Source of the DNA: Hippasteria phrygiana
Lineage: Eukaryota; Echinodermata; Asteroidea; Valvatida; Goniasteridae
DNA: 64,000 bases
Assembly: GCA_037893225.1 (NCBI GenBank)
Contig: JAZGUH010000224.1
Location: 682,001-746,000 of the forward strand
Reading direction: 5' to 3'
The position numbers and the translations under genes are program-made. The notes beneath the pieces were generated by a model. The model was not told where the DNA came from and made no database searches. It worked only from the letters and a program-made list of their open reading frames with translations. Positions 24,234 through 37,689 of this stretch are shown here, piece by piece (position 1 is the stretch's first letter; the number at the start of each line of letters is the position of its first letter).

Positions 24234-27200
24234 TTATGAATGAGTAAAGCAAGTCCATACCCAAGGGAATTTGACATGCATGGAGCAATAAATAGACGGT
24301 AACATGTACACAGATGTTGGCCGGAAAGAAAATAAACATTGCGAGGTTTGAATTTTCTCCACAAGTTTTAACTCTAGGAAGCCGCCGATGATTGCAACAT
24401 GTAGCGCCAGATCTAAGCTATCCATACATGTCAAAATTACTGCATTTGGTTGATATTTCATGCAATTATGAATGAATAAAGCAAGTCCATACCCCAGGGA
24501 ATTTGACGTGCATGGAGCAATAAATAGACGGTAATATGCACACAGATGTTGGCCGGAAAGAAAATAAACATTGCGAGGTTTGAATTTTCTCCACAAGTTT
24601 TAACTCTAGGAAGCCGCCGATGATTGCAACATGTAGCGCCAGATCTAAGCTATCCATACATGTCAAAATTACTGTATTTGGTTGATATTTCATGCAATTA
24701 TGAATGAGTAAAGCAAGTCCATACCCAAGGGAATTTGACATGCATGGAGCAATAAATAGACGGTAACATGTACACAGATGTTGGCCGGAAAGAAAATAAA
24801 CATTGCGAGGTTTGAATTTTCTCCACAAGTTTTAACTCTAGGAAGCCGCCGATGATTGCAACATGTAGCGCCAGATCTAAGCTATCCATACATGTCAAAA
24901 TTACTGTATTTGGTTGATATTTCATGCAATTATGAATGAATAAAGCAAGTCCATACCCCAGGGAATTTGACGTGCATGGAGCAATAAATAGACGGTAATA
25001 TGCACACAGATGTTGGCCGGAAAGAAAATAAACATTGCGAGGTTTGAATTTTCTCCACAAGTTTTAACTCTAGGAAGCCGCCGATGATTGCAACATGTAG
25101 CGCCAGATCTAAGCTATCCATACATGTCAAAATTACTGTATTTGGTTGATATTTCATGCAATTATGAATGAGTAGAGCAAGTCCATACCCCAGGGAATTT
25201 GACAGTCATGGAGCAATAAATAGAAGGTAATATGCACACAGATGTTGGCCGGAAAGAAAATAAACATTGCGAGGTTTGAATTTTCTCCACAAGTTTTAAC
25301 TCTAGGAAGCCGCCGATGATTGCAACATGTAGCGCCAGATCTAAGCTATCCATACATGTCAAAATTACTGCATTTGGTTGATATTTCATGCAATTATGAA
25401 TGAGTAAAGCAAGTCCATACCCCAGGGAATTTGACATGCATGGAGCAATAAATAGACGGTAATATGTACACAGATGTTGGCCGGAAAGAAAATAAACATT
25501 GCGAGGTTTGAATTTTCTCCACAAGTTTTAACTCTAAGAAGCCGCCGATGATTGCAACATGTAGCGCCAGATCTAAGCTATCCATACATGTCAAAATTAC
25601 TGTATTTGGTTGATATTTCATGCAATTATGAATGAGTAGAGCAAGTCCATACCCCAGGGAATTTGACAGTCATGGAGCAATAAATAGAAGGTAATATGCA
25701 CACAGATGTTGGCCGGAAAGAAAATAAACATTGCGAGGTTTGAATTTTCTCCACAAGTTTTAACTCTAGGAAGCCGCCGATGATTGCAACATGTAGCGCC
25801 AGATCTAAGCTATCCATACATGTCAAAATTACTGTATTTGGTTTATATTTCATGCAATTATGAATGAGTAAAGCAAGTCCATACCCCAGGGAATTTGACA
25901 TGCATGGAGCAATAAATAGACGGTAACATGTACACAGATGTTGGCCGGAAAGAAAATAAACATTCCGAGGTTTGAATTTTCTCCACAAGTTTTAACTCTA
26001 GGAAGCCGCCGATGATTGCAACATGTAGCGCCAGATCTAAGCTATCCATACATGTCAAAATTACTGCATTTGGTTGATATTTCATGCAATTATGAATGAA
26101 TAAAGCAAGTCCATACCCCAGGGAATTTGACGTGCATGGAGCAATAAATAGACGGTAATATGCACACAGATGTTGGCCGGAAAGAAAATAAACATTGCGA
26201 GGTTTGAATTTTCTCCACAAGTTTTAACTCTAGGAAGCCGCCGATGATTGCAACATGTAGCGCCAGATCTAAGCTATCCATACATGTCAAAATTACTGTA
26301 TTTGGTTGATATTTCATGCAATTATGAATGAATAAAGCAAGTCCATACCCCAGGGAATTTGACGTGCATGGAGCAATAAATAGACGGTAATATGCACACA
26401 GATGTTGGCCGGAAAGAAAATAAACATTGCGAGGTTTGAATTTTCTCCACAAGTTTTAACTCTAGGAAGCCGCCGATGATTGCAACATGTAGCGCCAGAT
26501 CTAAGCTATCCATACATGTCAAAATTACTGTATTTGGTTGATATTTCATGCAATTATGAATGAGTAGAGCAAGTCCATACCCCAGGGAATTTGACAGTCA
26601 TGGAGCAATAAATAGAAGGTAATATGCACACAGATGTTGGCCGGAAAGAAAATAAACATTGCGAGGTTTGAATTTTCTCCACAAGTTTTAACTCTAGGAA
26701 GCCGCCGATGATTGCAACATGTAGCGCCAGATCTAAGCTATCCATACATGTCAAAATTACTGCATTTGGTTGATATTTCATGCAATTATGAATGAGTAAA
26801 GCAAGTCCATACCCCAGGGAATTTGACATGCATGGAGCAATAAATAGACGGTAATATGTACACAGATGTTGGCCGGAAAGAAAATAAACATTGCGAGGTT
26901 TGAATTTTCTCCACAAGTTTTAACTCTAAGAAGCCGCCGATGATTGCAACATGTAGCGCCAGATCTAAGCTATCCATACATGTCAAAATTACTGTATTTG
27001 GTTGATATTTCATGCAATTATGAATGAGTAAAGCAAGTCCATACCCAAGGGAATTTGACATGCATGGAGCAATAAATAGACGGTAACATGTACACAGATG
27101 TTGGCCGGAAAGAAAATAAACATTGCGAGGTTTGAATTTTCTCCACAAGTTTTAACTCTAGGAAGCCGCCGATGATTGCAACATGTAGCGCCAGATCTAA

Positions 27201-28610
27201 GCTATCCATACATGTCAAAATTACTGTATTTGGTTGATATTTCATGCAATTATGAATGAATAAAGCAAGTCCATACCCCAGGGAATTTGACGTGCATGGA
27301 GCAATAAATAGACGGTAATATGCACACAGATGTTGGCCGGAAAGAAAATAAACATTGCGAGGTTTGAATTTTCTCCACAAGTTTTAACTCTAGGAAGCCG
27401 CCGATGATTGCAACATGTAGCGCCAGATCTAAGCTATCCATACATGTCAAAATTACTGTATTTGGTTGATATTTCATGCAATTATGAATGAGTAGAGCAA
27501 GTCCATACCCCAGGGAATTTGACAGTCATGGAGCAATAAATAGAAGGTAATATGCACACAGATGTTGGCCGGAAAGAAAATAAACATTGCGAGGTTTGAA
27601 TTTTCTCCACAAGTTTTAACTCTAGGAAGCCGCCGATGATTGCAACATGTAGCGCCAGATCTAAGCTATCCATACATGTCAAAATTACTGCATTTGGTTG
27701 ATATTTCATGCAATTATGAATGAGTAAAGCAAGTCCATACCCCAGGGAATTTGACATGCATGGAGCAATAAATAGACGGTAATATGTACACAGATGTTGG
27801 CCGGAAAGAAAATAAACATTGCGAGGTTTGAATTTTCTCCACAAGTTTTAACTCTAAGAAGCCGCCGATGATTGCAACATGTAGCGCCAGATCTAAGCTA
27901 TCCATACATGTCAAAATTACTGTATTTGGTTTATATTTCATGCAATTATGAATGAGTAAAGCAAGTCCATACCCCAGGGAATTTGACATGCATGGAGCAA
28001 TAAATAGACGGTAACATGTACACAGATGTTGGCCGGAAAGAAAATAAACATTGCGAGGTTTGAATTTTCTCCACAAGTTTTAACTCTAGGAAGCCGCCGA
28101 TGATTGCAACATGTAGCGCCAGATCTAAGCTATCCATACATGTCAAAATTACTGCATTTGGTTGATATTTCATGCAATTATGAATGAATAAAGCAAGTCC
28201 ATACCCCAGGGAATTTGACGTGCATGGAGCAATAAATAGACGGTAATATGCACACAGATGTTGGCCGGAAAGAAAATAAACATTGCGAGGTTTGAATTTT
28301 CTCCACAAGTTTTAACTCTAGGAAGCCGCCGATGATTGCAACATGTAGCGCCAGATCTAAGCTATCCATACATGTCAAAATTACTGTATTTCGTTTATAT
28401 TTCATGCAATTATGAATGAGTAAAGCAAGTCCATACCCAAGGGAATTTGACATGCATGGAGCAATAAATAGACGGTAACATGTACACAGATGTTGGCCGG
28501 AAAGAAAATAAACATTGCGAGGTTTGAATTTTCTCCACAAGTTTTAACTCTAGGAAGCCGCCGATGATTGCAACATGTAGCGCCAGATCTAAGCTATCCA
28601 TACATGTCAA
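24212..28610 (+). repeat. 4.4-kb block duplicated at 12,528-bp offset, copy 1
   Basis: Matches about 36740-41138 at an offset of 54 monomers. The order of subtypes is the same throughout, including irregular stretches such as A-B-A-C. The private ATTCCGAGG (c at 25965) is repeated at 38493. The copies part upstream at the A monomer of 24002 and downstream in the E monomer at 28410/40938. Confidence 0.85.
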
Positions 28611-28873
28611 AATTACTGTATTTGGTTGATATTTCATGCAATTATGAATGAATAAAGCAAGTCCATACCCCAGGGAATTTGACGTGCATGGAGCAATAAA
28701 TAGACGGTAATATGCACACAGATGTTGGCCGGAAAGAAAATAAACATTGCGAGGTTTGAATTTTCTCCACAAGTTTTAACTCTAGGAAGCCGCCGATGAT
28801 TGCAACATGTAGCGCCAGATCTAAGCTATCCATACATGTCAAAATTACTGTATTTGGTTGATATTTCATGCAA
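27482..28873 (+). repeat. Hexamer HOR A-B-C-D'-E-D
   Basis: First hexamer in which the fourth monomer is D' (TTTCGTTTAT at about 28389-28398). Other diagnostic sites are canonical. Confidence 0.88.
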
Positions 28874-30265
28874 TTATGAATGAGTAGAGCAAGTCCATAC
28901 CCCAGGGAATTTGACAGTCATGGAGCAATAAATAGAAGGTAATATGCACACAGATGTTGGCCGGAAAGAAAATAAACATTGCGAGGTTTGAATTTTCTCC
29001 ACAAGTTTTAACTCTAGGAAGCCGCCGATGATTGCAACATGTAGCGCCAGATCTAAGCTATCCATACATGTCAAAATTACTGCATTTGGTTGATATTTCA
29101 TGCAATTATGAATGAGTAAAGCAAGTCCATACCCCAGGGAATTTGACATGCATGGAGCAATAAATAGACGGTAATATGTACACAGATGTTGGCCGGAAAG
29201 AAAATAAACATTGCGAGGTTTGAATTTTCTCCACAAGTTTTAACTCTAAGAAGCCGCCGATGATTGCAACATGTAGCGCCAGATCTAAGCTATCCATACA
29301 TGTCAAAATTACTGTATTTGGTTTATATTTCATGCAATTATGAATGAGTAAAGCAAGTCCATACCCCAGGGAATTTGACATGCATGGAGCAATAAATAGA
29401 CGGTAACATGTACACAGATGTTGGCCGGAAAGAAAATAAACATTGCGAGGTTTGAATTTTCTCCACAAGTTTTAACTCTAGGAAGCCGCCGATGATTGCA
29501 ACATGTAGCGCCAGATCTAAGCTATCCATACATGTCAAAATTACTGCATTTGGTTGATATTTCATGCAATTATGAATGAATAAAGCAAGTCCATACCCCA
29601 GGGAATTTGACGTGCATGGAGCAATAAATAGACGGTAATATGCACACAGATGTTGGCCGGAAAGAAAATAAACATTGCGAGGTTTGAATTTTCTCCACAA
29701 GTTTTAACTCTAGGAAGCCGCCGATGATTGCAACATGTAGCGCCAGATCTAAGCTATCCATACATGTCAAAATTACTGTATTTGGTTGATATTTCATGCA
29801 ATTATGAATGAGTAAAGCAAGTCCATACCCAAGGGAATTTGACATGCATGGAGCAATAAATAGACGGTAACATGTACACAGATGTTGGCCGGAAAGAAAA
29901 TAAACATTGCGAGGTTTGAATTTTCTCCACAAGTTTTAACTCTAGGAAGCCGCCGATGATTGCAACATGTAGCGCCAGATCTAAGCTATCCATACATGTC
30001 AAAATTACTGTATTTGGTTGATATTTCATGCAATTATGAATGAATAAAGCAAGTCCATACCCCAGGGAATTTGACGTGCATGGAGCAATAAATAGACGGT
30101 AATATGCACACAGATGTTGGCCGGAAAGAAAATAAACATTGCGAGGTTTGAATTTTCTCCACAAGTTTTAACTCTAGGAAGCCGCCGATGATTGCAACAT
30201 GTAGCGCCAGATCTAAGCTATCCATACATGTCAAAATTACTGTATTTGGTTGATATTTCATGCAA
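28874..30265 (+). repeat. Hexamer HOR A-B-C-D-E-D
   Basis: Canonical 1392-bp unit with unmodified D at the fourth place. I used it as the type example when defining the subtypes. Confidence 0.9.
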
Positions 30266-31193
30266 TTATGAATGAGTAGAGCAAGTCCATACCCCAGGGA
30301 ATTTGACAGTCATGGAGCAATAAATAGAAGGTAATATGCACACAGATGTTGGCCGGAAAGAAAATAAACATTGCGAGGTTTGAATTTTCTCCACAAGTTT
30401 TAACTCTAGGAAGCCGCCGATGATTGCAACATGTAGCACAAGATCTAAGCTATCCATACATGTCAAAATTACTGCATTTGGTTGATATTTCATGCAATTA
30501 TGAATGAGTAAAGCAAGTCCATACCCAAGGGAATTTGACATGCATGGAGCAATAAATAGACGGTAACATGTACACAGATGTTGGCCGGAAAGAAAATAAA
30601 CATTGCGAGGTTTGAATTTTCTCCACAAGTTTTAACTCTAGGAAGCCGCCGATGATTGCAACATGTAGCGCCAGATCTAAGCTATCCATACATGTCAAAA
30701 TTACTGCATTTGGTTGATATTTCATGCAATTATGAATGAATAAAGCAAGTCCATACCCCAGGGAATTTGACGTGCATGGAGCAATAAATAGACGGTAATA
30801 TGCACACAGATGTTGGCCGGAAAGAAAATAAACATTGCGAGGTTTGAATTTTCTCCACAAGTTTTAACTCTAGGAAGCCGCCGATGATTGCAACATGTAG
30901 CGCCAGATCTAAGCTATCCATACATGTCAAAATTACTGTATTTGGTTGATATTTCATGCAATTATGAATGAATAAAGCAAGTCCATACCCCAGGGAATTT
31001 GACGTGCATGGAGCAATAAATAGACGGTAATATGCACACAGATGTTGGCCGGAAAGAAAATAAACATTGCGAGGTTTGAATTTTCTCCACAAGTTTTAAC
31101 TCTAGGAAGCCGCCGATGATTGCAACATGTAGCGCCAGATCTAAGCTATCCATACATGTCAAAATTACTGTATTTGGTTGATATTTCATGCAA

Positions 31194-32585
31194 TTATGAA
31201 TGAGTAGAGCAAGTCCATACCCCAGGGAATTTGACAGTCATGGAGCAATAAATAGAAGGTAATATGCACACAGATGTTGGCCGGAAAGAAAATAAACATT
31301 GCGAGGTTTGAATTTTCTCCACAAGTTTTAACTCTAGGAAGCCGCCGATGATTGCAACATGTAGCGCCAGATCTAAGCTATCCATACATGTCAAAATTAC
31401 TGCATTTGGTTGATATTTCATGCAATTATGAATGAGTAAAGCAAGTCCATACCCCAGGGAATTTGACATGCATGGAGCAATAAATAGACGGTAATATGTA
31501 CACAGATGTTGGCCGGAAAGAAAATAAACATTGCGAGGTTTGAATTTTCTCCACAAGTTTTAACTCTAAGAAGCCGCCGATGATTGCAACATGTAGCGCC
31601 AGATCTAAGCTATCCATACATGTCAAAATTACTGTATTTGGTTTATATTTCATGCAATTATGAATGAGTAAAGCAAGTCCATACCCCAGGGAATTTGACA
31701 TGCATGGAGCAATAAATAGACGGTAACATGTACACAGATGTTGGCCGGAAAGAAAATAAACATTGCGAGGTTTGAATTTTCTCCACAAGTTTTAACTCTA
31801 GGAAGCCGCCGATGATTGCAACATGTAGCGCCAGATCTAAGCTATCCATACATGTCAAAATTACTGCATTTGGTTGATATTTCATGCAATTATGAATGAA
31901 TAAAGCAAGTCCATACCCCAGGGAATTTGACGTGCATGGAGCAATAAATAGACGGTAATATGCACACAGATGTTGGCCGGAAAGAAAATAAACATTGCGA
32001 GGTTTGAATTTTCTCCACAAGTTTTAACTCTAGGAAGCCGCCGATGATTGCAACATGTAGCGCCAGATCTAAGCTATCCATACATGTCAAAATTACTGTA
32101 TTTCGTTTATATTTCATGCAATTATGAATGAGTAAAGCAAGTCCATACCCAAGGGAATTTGACATGCATGGAGCAATAAATAGACGGTAACATGTACACA
32201 GATGTTGGCCGGAAAGAAAATAAACATTGCGAGGTTTGAATTTTCTCCACAAGTTTTAACTCTAGGAAGCCGCCGATGATTGCAACATGTAGCGCCAGAT
32301 CTAAGCTATCCATACATGTCAAAATTACTGTATTTGGTTGATATTTCATGCAATTATGAATGAATAAAGCAAGTCCATACCCCAGGGAATTTGACGTGCA
32401 TGGAGCAATAAATAGACGGTAATATGCACACAGATGTTGGCCGGAAAGAAAATAAACATTGCGAGGTTTGAATTTTCTCCACAAGTTTTAACTCTAGGAA
32501 GCCGCCGATGATTGCAACATGTAGCGCCAGATCTAAGCTATCCATACATGTCAAAATTACTGTATTTGGTTGATATTTCATGCAA
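31194..32585 (+). repeat. Hexamer HOR A-B-C-D'-E-D
   Basis: The 3712-bp-offset partner of 27482-28873, with D' as fourth monomer. Confidence 0.88.
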
Positions 32586-33977
32586 TTATGAATGAGTAGA
32601 GCAAGTCCATACCCCAGGGAATTTGACAGTCATGGAGCAATAAATAGAAGGTAATATGCACACAGATGTTGGCCGGAAAGAAAATAAACATTGCGAGGTT
32701 TGAATTTTCTCCACAAGTTTTAACTCTAGGAAGCCGCCGATGATTGCAACATGTAGCGCCAGATCTAAGCTATCCATACATGTCAAAATTACTGCATTTG
32801 GTTGATATTTCATGCAATTATGAATGAGTAAAGCAAGTCCATACCCCAGGGAATTTGACATGCATGGAGCAATAAATAGACGGTAATATGTACACAGATG
32901 TTGGCCGGAAAGAAAATAAACATTGCGAGGTTTGAATTTTCTCCACAAGTTTTAACTCTAAGAAGCCGCCGATGATTGCAACATGTAGCGCCAGATCTAA
33001 GCTATCCATACATGTCAAAATTACTGTATTTGGTTTATATTTCATGCAATTATGAATGAGTAAAGCAAGTCCATACCCCAGGGAATTTGACATGCATGGA
33101 GCAATAAATAGACGGTAACATGTACACAGATGTTGGCCGGAAAGAAAATAAACATTGCGAGGTTTGAATTTTCTCCACAAGTTTTAACTCTAGGAAGCCG
33201 CCGATGATTGCAACATGTAGCGCCAGATCTAAGCTATCCATACATGTCAAAATTACTGCATTTGGTTGATATTTCATGCAATTATGAATGAATAAAGCAA
33301 GTCCATACCCCAGGGAATTTGACGTGCATGGAGCAATAAATAGACGGTAATATGCACACAGATGTTGGCCGGAAAGAAAATAAACATTGCGAGGTTTGAA
33401 TTTTCTCCACAAGTTTTAACTCTAGGAAGCCGCCGATGATTGCAACATGTAGCGCCAGATCTAAGCTATCCATACATGTCAAAATTACTGTATTTGGTTG
33501 ATATTTCATGCAATTATGAATGAGTAAAGCAAGTCCATACCCAAGGGAATTTGACATGCATGGAGCAATAAATAGACGGTAACATGTACACAGATGTTGG
33601 CCGGAAAGAAAATAAACATTGCGAGGTTTGAATTTTCTCCACAAGTTTTAACTCTAGGAAGCCGCCGATGATTGCAACATGTAGCGCCAGATCTAAGCTA
33701 TCCATACATGTCAAAATTACTGTATTTGGTTGATATTTCATGCAATTATGAATGAATAAAGCAAGTCCATACCCCAGGGAATTTGACGTGCATGGAGCAA
33801 TAAATAGACGGTAATATGCACACAGATGTTGGCCGGAAAGAAAATAAACATTGCGAGGTTTGAATTTTCTCCACAAGTTTTAACTCTAGGAAGCCGCCGA
33901 TGATTGCAACATGTAGCGCCAGATCTAAGCTATCCATACATGTCAAAATTACTGTATTTGGTTGATATTTCATGCAA
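32586..33977 (+). repeat. Hexamer HOR A-B-C-D-E-D
   Basis: The 3712-bp-offset partner of 28874-30265; followed by the A monomer with GCACAAGATC. Confidence 0.88.
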
Positions 33978-35833
33978 TTATGAATGAGTAGAGCAAGTCC
34001 ATACCCCAGGGAATTTGACAGTCATGGAGCAATAAATAGAAGGTAATATGCACACAGATGTTGGCCGGAAAGAAAATAAACATTGCGAGGTTTGAATTTT
34101 CTCCACAAGTTTTAACTCTAGGAAGCCGCCGATGATTGCAACATGTAGCACAAGATCTAAGCTATCCATACATGTCAAAATTACTGCATTTGGTTGATAT
34201 TTCATGCAATTATGAATGAGTAAAGCAAGTCCATACCCAAGGGAATTTGACATGCATGGAGCAATAAATAGACGGTAACATGTACACAGATGTTGGCCGG
34301 AAAGAAAATAAACATTGCGAGGTTTGAATTTTCTCCACAAGTTTTAACTCTAGGAAGCCGCCGATGATTGCAACATGTAGCGCCAGATCTAAGCTATCCA
34401 TACATGTCAAAATTACTGCATTTGGTTGATATTTCATGCAATTATGAATGAATAAAGCAAGTCCATACCCCAGGGAATTTGACGTGCATGGAGCAATAAA
34501 TAGACGGTAATATGCACACAGATGTTGGCCGGAAAGAAAATAAACATTGCGAGGTTTGAATTTTCTCCACAAGTTTTAACTCTAGGAAGCCGCCGATGAT
34601 TGCAACATGTAGCGCCAGATCTAAGCTATCCATACATGTCAAAATTACTGTATTTGGTTGATATTTCATGCAATTATGAATGAGTAAAGCAAGTCCATAC
34701 CCAAGGGAATTTGACATGCATGGAGCAATAAATAGACGGTAACATGTACACAGATGTTGGCCGGAAAGAAAATAAACATTGCGAGGTTTGAATTTTCTCC
34801 ACAAGTTTTAACTCTAGGAAGCCGCCGATGATTGCAACATGTAGCGCCAGATCTAAGCTATCCATACATGTCAAAATTACTGTATTTGGTTGATATTTCA
34901 TGCAATTATGAATGAGTAAAGCAAGTCCATACCCCAGGGAATTTGACATGCATGGAGCAATAAATAGACGGTAACATGTACACAGATGTTGGCCGGAAAG
35001 AAAATAAACATTGCGAGGTTTGAATTTTCTCCACAAGTTTTAACTCTAGGAAGCCGCCGATGATTGCAACATGTAGCGCCAGATCTAAGCTATCCATACA
35101 TGTCAAAATTACTGCATTTGGTTGATATTTCATGCAATTATGAATGAATAAAGCAAGTCCATACCCCAGGGAATTTGACGTGCATGGAGCAATAAATAGA
35201 CGGTAATATGCACACAGATGTTGGCCGGAAAGAAAATAAACATTGCGAGGTTTGAATTTTCTCCACAAGTTTTAACTCTAGGAAGCCGCCGATGATTGCA
35301 ACATGTAGCGCCAGATCTAAGCTATCCATACATGTCAAAATTACTGTATTTGGTTGATATTTCATGCAATTATGAATGAGTAAAGCAAGTCCATACCCAA
35401 GGGAATTTGACATGCATGGAGCAATAAATAGACGGTAACATGTACACAGATGTTGGCCGGAAAGAAAATAAACATTGCGAGGTTTGAATTTTCTCCACAA
35501 GTTTTAACTCTAGGAAGCCGCCGATGATTGCAACATGTAGCGCCAGATCTAAGCTATCCATACATGTCAAAATTACTGTATTTGGTTGATATTTCATGCA
35601 ATTATGAATGAATAAAGCAAGTCCATACCCCAGGGAATTTGACGTGCATGGAGCAATAAATAGACGGTAATATGCACACAGATGTTGGCCGGAAAGAAAA
35701 TAAACATTGCGAGGTTTGAATTTTCTCCACAAGTTTTAACTCTAGGAAGCCGCCGATGATTGCAACATGTAGCGCCAGATCTAAGCTATCCATACATGTC
35801 AAAATTACTGTATTTGGTTGATATTTCATGCAA
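33978..35833 (+). repeat. 8-mer HOR, copy 1 (1856 bp)
   Basis: Order A(GCACAAGATC)-E-D-E-C-D-E-D, where the first E has c210. It repeats in tandem at 35834. Matching at this offset extends left to about 33.1 kb, so the true exchange point is not the block edge chosen here. Confidence 0.84.
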
Positions 35834-37689
35834 TTATGAATGAGTAGAGCAAGTCCATACCCCAGGGAATTTGACAGTCATGGAGCAATAAATAGAAGGT
35901 AATATGCACACAGATGTTGGCCGGAAAGAAAATAAACATTGCGAGGTTTGAATTTTCTCCACAAGTTTTAACTCTAGGAAGCCGCCGATGATTGCAACAT
36001 GTAGCACAAGATCTAAGCTATCCATACATGTCAAAATTACTGCATTTGGTTGATATTTCATGCAATTATGAATGAGTAAAGCAAGTCCATACCCAAGGGA
36101 ATTTGACATGCATGGAGCAATAAATAGACGGTAACATGTACACAGATGTTGGCCGGAAAGAAAATAAACATTGCGAGGTTTGAATTTTCTCCACAAGTTT
36201 TAACTCTAGGAAGCCGCCGATGATTGCAACATGTAGCGCCAGATCTAAGCTATCCATACATGTCAAAATTACTGCATTTGGTTGATATTTCATGCAATTA
36301 TGAATGAATAAAGCAAGTCCATACCCCAGGGAATTTGACGTGCATGGAGCAATAAATAGACGGTAATATGCACACAGATGTTGGCCGGAAAGAAAATAAA
36401 CATTGCGAGGTTTGAATTTTCTCCACAAGTTTTAACTCTAGGAAGCCGCCGATGATTGCAACATGTAGCGCCAGATCTAAGCTATCCATACATGTCAAAA
36501 TTACTGTATTTGGTTGATATTTCATGCAATTATGAATGAGTAAAGCAAGTCCATACCCAAGGGAATTTGACATGCATGGAGCAATAAATAGACGGTAACA
36601 TGTACACAGATGTTGGCCGGAAAGAAAATAAACATTGCGAGGTTTGAATTTTCTCCACAAGTTTTAACTCTAGGAAGCCGCCGATGATTGCAACATGTAG
36701 CGCCAGATCTAAGCTATCCATACATGTCAAAATTACTGTATTTGGTTGATATTTCATGCAATTATGAATGAGTAAAGCAAGTCCATACCCAAGGGAATTT
36801 GACATGCATGGAGCAATAAATAGACGGTAACATGTACACAGATGTTGGCCGGAAAGAAAATAAACATTGCGAGGTTTGAATTTTCTCCACAAGTTTTAAC
36901 TCTAGGAAGCCGCCGATGATTGCAACATGTAGCGCCAGATCTAAGCTATCCATACATGTCAAAATTACTGCATTTGGTTGATATTTCATGCAATTATGAA
37001 TGAATAAAGCAAGTCCATACCCCAGGGAATTTGACGTGCATGGAGCAATAAATAGACGGTAATATGCACACAGATGTTGGCCGGAAAGAAAATAAACATT
37101 GCGAGGTTTGAATTTTCTCCACAAGTTTTAACTCTAGGAAGCCGCCGATGATTGCAACATGTAGCGCCAGATCTAAGCTATCCATACATGTCAAAATTAC
37201 TGTATTTGGTTGATATTTCATGCAATTATGAATGAGTAAAGCAAGTCCATACCCAAGGGAATTTGACATGCATGGAGCAATAAATAGACGGTAACATGTA
37301 CACAGATGTTGGCCGGAAAGAAAATAAACATTGCGAGGTTTGAATTTTCTCCACAAGTTTTAACTCTAGGAAGCCGCCGATGATTGCAACATGTAGCGCC
37401 AGATCTAAGCTATCCATACATGTCAAAATTACTGTATTTGGTTGATATTTCATGCAATTATGAATGAATAAAGCAAGTCCATACCCCAGGGAATTTGACG
37501 TGCATGGAGCAATAAATAGACGGTAATATGCACACAGATGTTGGCCGGAAAGAAAATAAACATTGCGAGGTTTGAATTTTCTCCACAAGTTTTAACTCTA
37601 GGAAGCCGCCGATGATTGCAACATGTAGCGCCAGATCTAAGCTATCCATACATGTCAAAATTACTGTATTTGGTTGATATTTCATGCAA
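35834..37689 (+). repeat. 8-mer HOR, copy 2 (1856 bp)
   Basis: Tandem copy of 33978-35833. The fifth monomer (36762) carries CCCAAGG (a30) where its partner at 34906 has CCCCAGG, turning a C into an E-like/C hybrid. It is followed by a standard A at 37690. Confidence 0.84.

Larger units (their letters stand above)
27092..30969 (+). repeat. 16-mer block, 3712-bp offset, copy 1
   Basis: Matches about 30804-34681 at 3712 bp (16 monomers). It contains two hexamers (27482 with D', 28874 with D) followed by an A monomer with GCACAAGATC (30266; partner 33978). Confidence 0.84.
30804..34681 (+). repeat. 16-mer block, 3712-bp offset, copy 2
   Basis: Partner of 27092-30969: hexamers at 31194 (with D') and 32586 (with D), then the GCACAAGATC monomer at 33978. 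The copies separate when a D follows in the first (30962) and an E in the second (34674). Confidence 0.84.

Noticed and set aside
28389..28405. CENP-B box candidate around TTTCGTTTAT or TTGGCCGGAAA
   Set aside because: Compared by eye with the canonical TTCGNNNNANNCGGG core, neither site fits, on either strand. No other TTCG core is present in the common monomer.
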